The position numbers were made by a program, and so were the translations under genes. Below, piece by piece: positions 5,476 to 8,708 of a stretch of 8,708 nucleotides of DNA (positions are counted from its first letter, which is position 1; each line of letters starts with the position of its first letter). The notes beneath the pieces were generated by a model. The model made no database searches. It had not been told where the DNA came from and saw only the letters and a program-made list of their open reading frames with translations. The DNA is from Candidatus Sabulitectum sp. (GTDB lineage Bacteria > Fermentibacterota > Fermentibacteria > Fermentibacterales > JCC-6), in assembly GCA_023136985.1 (NCBI GenBank), contig JAGLQD010000002.1:1-8708 (forward strand), given 5' to 3'.

Positions 5476-6702
5476 ATGAGCACAGAAAAGATGACTTCAG
5501 AGAGAGCTATCGAGCTTGAGCACAAGTACGGGGCTCACAATTACCATCCCCTTCCTGTTGTTCTTGCTAAAGGAGAGGGCGTGTATGTCTGGGATGTAGA
5601 GGGAAAGAAATACTACGATTTCCTCTCTGCCTATTCCGCAGTGAATCAGGGACATTGCCACCCGAAGATCGTGAAAGCCATGACCGATCAGGCAGGAACC
5701 CTCGCTCTTACCAGCCGTGCATTCCACAATGATGTTCTGGGTGAATTCGAGAAGTTTGCAACCGAGTACTTCGGTTTTGACAAGATCCTGCCAATGAACA
5801 CCGGTGCTGAAGCAGTTGAAACAGCCATAAAGCTCTGTCGCAAGTGGGCATATCTCACTAAGAAGATAGCTACGGACCAGGCAAAGATCATCGTCTGTGA
5901 GAACAATTTCCACGGCAGAACCACCACCATTGTCTCCTTCTCCAATGATCCTGATGCATATGCTGAATACGGTCCATTCACTCCCGGATTCGTCAGAATA
6001 CCCTACAACGATCTGGATGCTCTGGAAACAGCCCTTGAAGACCCAACTGTTGCAGGTTTCCTTGTAGAGCCAATTCAGGGAGAAGCCGGTGTTTATGTTC
6101 CAGGCGACGGTTTCCTCAAAGGGGCACAGGAGCTTTGTAAAAAGAACAATGTTCTTTTCATTGCCGATGAAGTTCAGACCGGCATAGCAAGAACAGGAAA
6201 ACTTCTTGCCTGTGATTACGAAGATGTGAAACCTGATATCCTTATTCTTGGAAAAGCCATCAGCGGCGGCATGTATCCTGTTTCTGCGGTTTTCGCAAAT
6301 GACGACATCATGCTTCTTATAAAGCCAGGTCAGCACGGATCAACATTCGGTGGTAACCCTGTTGGTGCAAAAGTTGCAATGGCTGCTCTTGAGGTTGTTC
6401 GTGACGAGAAGCTTGCAGAGAAGGCAATGTATCTGGGAGAAATTCTTAGAAAAGAGCTCAAGGCGATCGATTCCGACATGATCACTCTTGTAAGGGGCAG
6501 GGGCCTTCTTAACGCCATTATCATCAAACCCAAAGGCGACATTGTCGCCTGGGATGTGTGTTTGAAGATGGCTGAGAACGGTCTTCTGGCAAAGCCCACA
6601 CACGGCGACATCATCCGTTTTGCCCCTCCTCTTGTAATTACCGAAGAACAGCTTATGGAGTGCGTGGAGATCATCAGAAAATCTATCGCCTCTTTCGAGT
6701 AA
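5476..6702 (+). CDS. rocD: Ornithine aminotransferase (PLP, class III)
   Basis: The 408-residue enzyme moves the delta-amino group of ornithine to 2-oxoglutarate, giving glutamate-semialdehyde (which cyclises to pyrroline-5-carboxylate) and glutamate. It links arginine/ornithine use to proline and glutamate in the cytoplasm. The PLP lysine is K260 (LGKAISGG) and the cofactor aspartate is D231 (ADEVQTG). The human OAT specificity residues Y55, Y85, R180 and E235 have counterparts at an offset of 32: Y23 (NYHPLP), Y53 (SAYSAVNQGHCHP), R148 (NFHGRT) and the Glu of VEPIQGEAGV. Similarity to eukaryotic OAT is striking over the whole length (NQGHCHPKIV, LPMNTG, HGSTFGGNP, NGLLAKPTHGDIIRFAPPLVI). 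This separates it from acetylornithine and GABA aminotransferases. The start has AAGAAGGA (5461-5468) 7 bp upstream, and the gene ends before a strong terminator, so it appears to be a single-gene unit. No other arginine or proline gene is nearby. Confidence 0.93.
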   Translation: MSTEKMTSERAIELEHKYGAHNYHPLPVVLAKGEGVYVWDVEGKKYYDFLSAYSAVNQGHCHPKIVKAMTDQAGTLALTSRAFHNDVLGEFEKFATEYFGFDKILPMNTGAEAVETAIKLCRKWAYLTKKIATDQAKIIVCENNFHGRTTTIVSFSNDPDAYAEYGPFTPGFVRIPYNDLDALETALEDPTVAGFLVEPIQGEAGVYVPGDGFLKGAQELCKKNNVLFIADEVQTGIARTGKLLACDYEDVKPDILILGKAISGGMYPVSAVFANDDIMLLIKPGQHGSTFGGNPVGAKVAMAALEVVRDEKLAEKAMYLGEILRKELKAIDSDMITLVRGRGLLNAIIIKPKGDIVAWDVCLKMAENGLLAKPTHGDIIRFAPPLVITEEQLMECVEIIRKSIASFE

Positions 6703-6717
6703 GCTGATACTTGGAAT

Positions 6718-6747
6718 AAGGCCGCAGGATTGTTCCTGCGGCCTTTT
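6718..6747 (+). terminator. Rho-independent terminator of rocD
   Basis: A perfect 12-bp stem (6718-6729 with 6734-6745, GC-rich core GGCCGCAGGA / TCCTGCGGCC) with a TTGT loop runs into TTTT. It begins 15 bp after the rocD stop codon. The stem is symmetric (AAGG...CCTT), so weaker action on the opposite strand is possible, but no gene approaches from the right. Confidence 0.92.
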
Positions 6748-6756
6748 GCTTCTGTA

Positions 6757-6785
6757 TTGACTCCGCTTCAGAGCATCCATATAGT
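6757..6785 (+). promoter_or_regulatory. Sigma-70-type promoter for the arsR-like gene
   Basis: TTGACT (6757-6762) and TATAGT (6780-6785) are separated by exactly 17 bp, close to the consensus boxes of a housekeeping promoter. The site lies just after the rocD terminator and points to the regulator gene at 6841. Transcription would start near 6792, leaving a leader of about 50 bases. Confidence 0.62.
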
Positions 6786-6812
6786 TAAGTATTCAAAGAA
6801 GCCAATATAGTT
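6779..6812 (+). repeat. Direct repeat ATATAGTT flanking the arsR transcription start
   Basis: The octamer ATATAGTT occurs at 6779-6786, covering the predicted -10 box, and again at 6805-6812, 26 bp later. The two copies flank the predicted transcription start. They could be a regulator-binding site or a second -10 box (TATAGT, 6806-6811), or chance in AT-rich DNA. Confidence 0.4.
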
Positions 6813-6840
6813 TTTCCCATACAGAACAGGTACTAATTCA

Positions 6841-7107
6841 GTGAGAAGCATAGAAGAACAGTGCCGGATACTTAAGGCCATTGCCCATCCCGACAGAGTT
6901 GAAATTATCCTTGGTTTGAGAGAGGATGGTTGCAATGTGGGCGAGATACAGACCAGACTGGGGCTTCCCCAGTCCACCATATCTCACCACCTGCTTACCT
7001 TGAAGAATCTGGGAATACTTAGAAGCCGTCGGATTGGTACAATGGTTTGTTACTGTGTTGAAATGGAGGAGGTAAAGAAGATTCTTGAGATAACAGCGGC
7101 AATATGA
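6841..7107 (+). CDS. ArsR/SmtB-type winged-helix repressor
   Basis: The 88-residue protein is a single winged-helix domain of the ArsR type, a dimeric cytoplasmic repressor usually released by metal, thiol or redox signals. The pattern is helix LKAIAHPDRVEIILGLRE (about 11-28), then VGEIQTRLGLPQSTISHHLLTLKNLGIL (about 33-60) with recognition helix QSTISHHLLTLKNLG, then the wing SRRIGTMVCYCV. The typical alpha-3 metal site (ELCVC-x-L type) is absent: only C31 stands near that place, with C70 and C72 in the wing strand. The effector may therefore be redox or something other than arsenic or cadmium. The start is GTG 6841, the only start codon after the in-frame stop at 6808-6810; the ribosome site is weak (CAGG, 6827-6830). 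The gene stands between a terminator and the mvhD-hdrA operon, so that operon is its likely target together with its own promoter. Confidence 0.85.
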   Translation: MRSIEEQCRILKAIAHPDRVEIILGLREDGCNVGEIQTRLGLPQSTISHHLLTLKNLGILRSRRIGTMVCYCVEMEEVKKILEITAAI

Positions 7108-7129
7108 GCCTGGTTTTTTTTAGATTGAT

Positions 7130-7149
7130 ATATTGTAATATTGGAATAT
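7130..7149. promoter_or_regulatory. Likely operator: ATATT-GT-AATATT-GG-AATAT
   Basis: Two overlapping inverted repeats occupy 20 bp upstream of mvhD: ATATT-GT-AATAT (7130-7141) and ATATT-GG-AATAT (7138-7149). ArsR-family operators are often AT-rich imperfect inverted repeats with ATA...TAT arms, so this is a good candidate for the neighbouring regulator. A possible promoter TTGATA (7125-7130), 16-bp spacer, TATGCT (7147-7152) would place the repeat in its spacer. The boxes are weaker than those before the regulator gene. The motif is seen directly; its function is inferred. Confidence 0.5.
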
Positions 7150-7194
7150 GCTGATAAATTGAACTAACATCTGAGTTGATTGTTGAAGGAAAAA

Positions 7195-7632
7195 ATGGAA
7201 AAATCTTCAAACAGCGAATTTTCCCCCAAGGTAATAGGCTTTCTCTGCAACTGGTGTACATATGCAGCTGCTGATCTTGCAGGAGGAGCCAGGACCCAGA
7301 TACCGGCTTCGTTTTCTGTGATCAGAGTAATGTGCTCAAGCAGGATAGATCACAACCTTCTTCTTACAACATTTTTCAGAGGTGCTGACGGTATTCTGGT
7401 CGCCGGGTGTCACCCGGGAGATTGTCACTACGGAGAGGGCAACTACTACGCAAGGCGCAGGTTCGCTCAGTTGAAAAAGGTTATGGAAACCCTGGGGCTG
7501 GATCCTGAGAGACTTGAGCTCGTCTGGGTATCCGCCGCAGAGGGTGGCCGCTACGCCGAGGTTGTAGGGAACTTTACAGAAAAGATTAAAAAGCTGGGTC
7601 CCAATCCCATTAACAGCAGCACACGTTTCTGA
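7195..7632 (+). CDS. mvhD: MvhD/FlpD-like [2Fe-2S] electron-transfer subunit
   Basis: The 145-residue protein belongs to the methyl-viologen-reducing hydrogenase delta subunit family (FlpD/MvhD). In methanogens and many anaerobic bacteria this small soluble [2Fe-2S] protein carries electrons between a hydrogenase, formate dehydrogenase or NAD(P)H module and HdrA. Five conserved cysteines are present: C18 and C21 (FLCNWCTYAAADLAG), C47 (RVMCSSR), and C72 and C77 (GCHPGDCHY). The last motif, followed by EGNYYARRRF, is diagnostic. The usual RVMC-(S/T)-GR has Ser for Gly here. ATG 7195 was chosen, with GAAGGA (7185-7190) just upstream; TTG 7180 is possible but less likely. hdrA follows 16 bp after the stop, with its own ribosome site. 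The electron donor module is not in the window. The family is certain; the exact complex is not. Confidence 0.92.
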   Translation: MEKSSNSEFSPKVIGFLCNWCTYAAADLAGGARTQIPASFSVIRVMCSSRIDHNLLLTTFFRGADGILVAGCHPGDCHYGEGNYYARRRFAQLKKVMETLGLDPERLELVWVSAAEGGRYAEVVGNFTEKIKKLGPNPINSSTRF

Positions 7633-7648
7633 CGGAAGGTAACAGATA

Positions 7649-8708
7649 ATGCCGAAGCATGGAAGCGTTCTTGTCATAGGTGCCGGAATCGCCGGAATGA
7701 AAGCCGGTTTGATGCTGGCAGGGGCTTCGAACAAGGTGCACCTGGTTGAAAAGCTGCCGATCATCGGCGGTAAAGTTATCAAGAATGAAGAGAGTTTTCC
7801 CAACATGGAATGCTCCACCTGCATGGTGGCTCCTGTACAGCAGGAGGTTCTTCAGAACCCGAATATTGAAACCTATACCTACAGCAATGTAGAGAGTATT
7901 TCAGGCAGCAAAGGCCACTACAAAGTAGTTATCAGAAGAAAGGCCAGATACATCAGTCTGGTTAACTGCATCGGTTGTGGAATGTGTTTTGATCCATGCC
8001 CTGTTTCCATAAAGAATTTCTGGGAAGAAAACCTTATGGACATGAAGGCAGTTTACGTTCCCACAGCAGGCTCCCTTCCCAATGTTCCTGTGATTGATTC
8101 CGCCCACTGCCTTCATCTGAACGGTACGCAGGAATGCAACCTGTGTGTGGAGGCATGCGTTTTTGAAGCAATTGACCTCAACGACAAAGATGAGGTTATA
8201 ACCGTCGAGGTCGAGGCAATTCTGATTGCTACCGGGGCGGATGTATTCGATCTTTCAGCTCTGCCTGCCCTGGGCCATGGGAAACTGTCTGCTGTTTACT
8301 CACCTCTGGAGTTTGAGAGGCTCTTTGCTGCAAACGGCCCCACTCTGGGTGAGCTTACTCTTCGCGGAACAGATGCTTCTCCGAAGAGAATTGCCATTAT
8401 CCACTGCGCCGGTCGAAAAGATGTTGGTTACTGTTCAACAGTCTGTTGCATGTATTCTTTCAAGTTTGTTCGTTTCCTGCTCCACAAACTGCCTGAAGCC
8501 GAGATATTCAACATCTATCTTGATGTGTGTGTTCCAGGAAAGAGCTACCAGGAGTTCTTCACCTCACTGGGAGAGAAGTCAACAAAAATGCTGTTTACCC
8601 CCTCAATTGAAGAAGTGAAGGTTACAGAGGGCGATTCGGCTTTGAAGGTAAGCTACCCTGACGCTTCCGGAGACACCGAGGAGCTTGATGTAGATATGGT
8701 AATTCTTT
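7649..8708 (+). CDS. hdrA: HdrA-like FAD/iron-sulfur protein (3' end outside window)
   Basis: HdrA is the flavin subunit of heterodisulfide reductase and related complexes, where FAD splits electron pairs between ferredoxin and an HdrBC-type acceptor. The first 353 residues are seen and the frame is open at the right edge. In order: FAD Rossmann loop VIGAGIAGMKAG (9-20) with E34; the NMECSTC stretch (C55, C58) typical of HdrA; a [4Fe-4S] motif C107, C110, C113, C117; a second set C154, C163, C166, C170; and the HdrA-specific cluster segment with C253, C262 and the C266-C267 pair. In that last segment the spacing C-x8-C-x3-CC is shorter than the C-x12-C-x3-CC I recall from methanogens. The start ATG 7649 has GGAAGG (7634-7639) upstream. 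The gene follows mvhD closely and should share its regulation. Whether HdrB/HdrC and a donor module follow is unknown. Confidence 0.93.
   Translation, partial: MPKHGSVLVIGAGIAGMKAGLMLAGASNKVHLVEKLPIIGGKVIKNEESFPNMECSTCMVAPVQQEVLQNPNIETYTYSNVESISGSKGHYKVVIRRKARYISLVNCIGCGMCFDPCPVSIKNFWEENLMDMKAVYVPTAGSLPNVPVIDSAHCLHLNGTQECNLCVEACVFEAIDLNDKDEVITVEVEAILIATGADVFDLSALPALGHGKLSAVYSPLEFERLFAANGPTLGELTLRGTDASPKRIAIIHCAGRKDVGYCSTVCCMYSFKFVRFLLHKLPEAEIFNIYLDVCVPGKSYQEFFTSLGEKSTKMLFTPSIEEVKVTEGDSALKVSYPDASGDTEELDVDMVIL

Noticed and set aside
5497..6336. 279-codon open frame on the minus strand
   Set aside because: It lies wholly inside rocD, opposite a protein with full-length similarity to OAT. Its translation resembles no family and it has no convincing ribosome site; it is a codon-bias shadow.
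7098..7121. Terminator after the ArsR-like gene
   Set aside because: An 8-T run (7114-7121) is present, but the only stem before it is a 3-bp GGC/GCC pair, too weak to call.
7130..7153. 8-bp tandem repeat (ATATTGTA, ATATTGGA, ATATGCTG)
   Set aside because: The same bases are better explained by two overlapping inverted repeats; the third unit diverges.
8226..8618. 130-codon + frame
   Set aside because: It overlaps hdrA in another frame. The hdrA frame carries clear iron-sulfur motifs through this stretch.

Overview
The window looks like chromosomal DNA of a strictly anaerobic bacterium of moderate GC content. It carries oxygen and peroxide detoxification proteins of the rubrerythrin, superoxide reductase and flavodiiron type, and an MvhD/HdrA electron-transfer module. 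All supported genes lie on the + strand with short gaps and clear Shine-Dalgarno sites. The species cannot be named from the sequence. The mix of clostridial-type oxygen defence, HdrA/MvhD and a eukaryote-like ornithine aminotransferase would fit an uncultured anaerobic lineage, but that is inference.

Region 1 (1-3211) is an oxygen-defence operon: 3' end of rubrerythrin, two-iron desulfoferrodoxin (superoxide reductase), bacterial ferritin, flavodiiron protein FprA, and a flavin reductase-rubredoxin fusion of the Hrb type. Superoxide is reduced by Dfx, peroxide by rubrerythrin, O2 (or NO) by FprA fed by Hrb, and ferritin holds the iron. Every metal-binding residue expected of these families is present in the complete genes.

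Region 2 (about 3213-5304) continues on the same strand with no visible terminator. It holds a DUF2400/TIGR02757 protein whose conserved N-terminus extends upstream of any ATG, GTG or TTG; a small four-helix membrane protein; an AbiEi-like antitoxin whose start lies inside the membrane-protein gene; and a 52-codon remnant of its AbiEii toxin partner. Most of these genes touch or overlap, so the whole 1-5304 stretch may be one transcription unit.

Region 3 (5305-6750) is a 171-bp gap with no gene, then an ornithine aminotransferase (rocD) closed by a strong intrinsic terminator.

Region 4 (6751-8708) starts with a good sigma-70-like promoter and a small ArsR-type repressor. An AT-rich gap follows with a symmetrical repeat (ATATT-GT-AATATT-GG-AATAT), then mvhD and hdrA, the latter running off the right edge. 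The likely reading is an ArsR-controlled Hdr-type flavin-based electron-transfer operon.

No rRNA, tRNA, CRISPR array, insertion sequence or att site was seen. The most interesting points are a probable internal start that would release free rubredoxin from Hrb, the non-canonical start of the DUF2400 gene, the orphan AbiE antitoxin with a gutted toxin in an oxygen-defence operon, and the repeat upstream of mvhD-hdrA.
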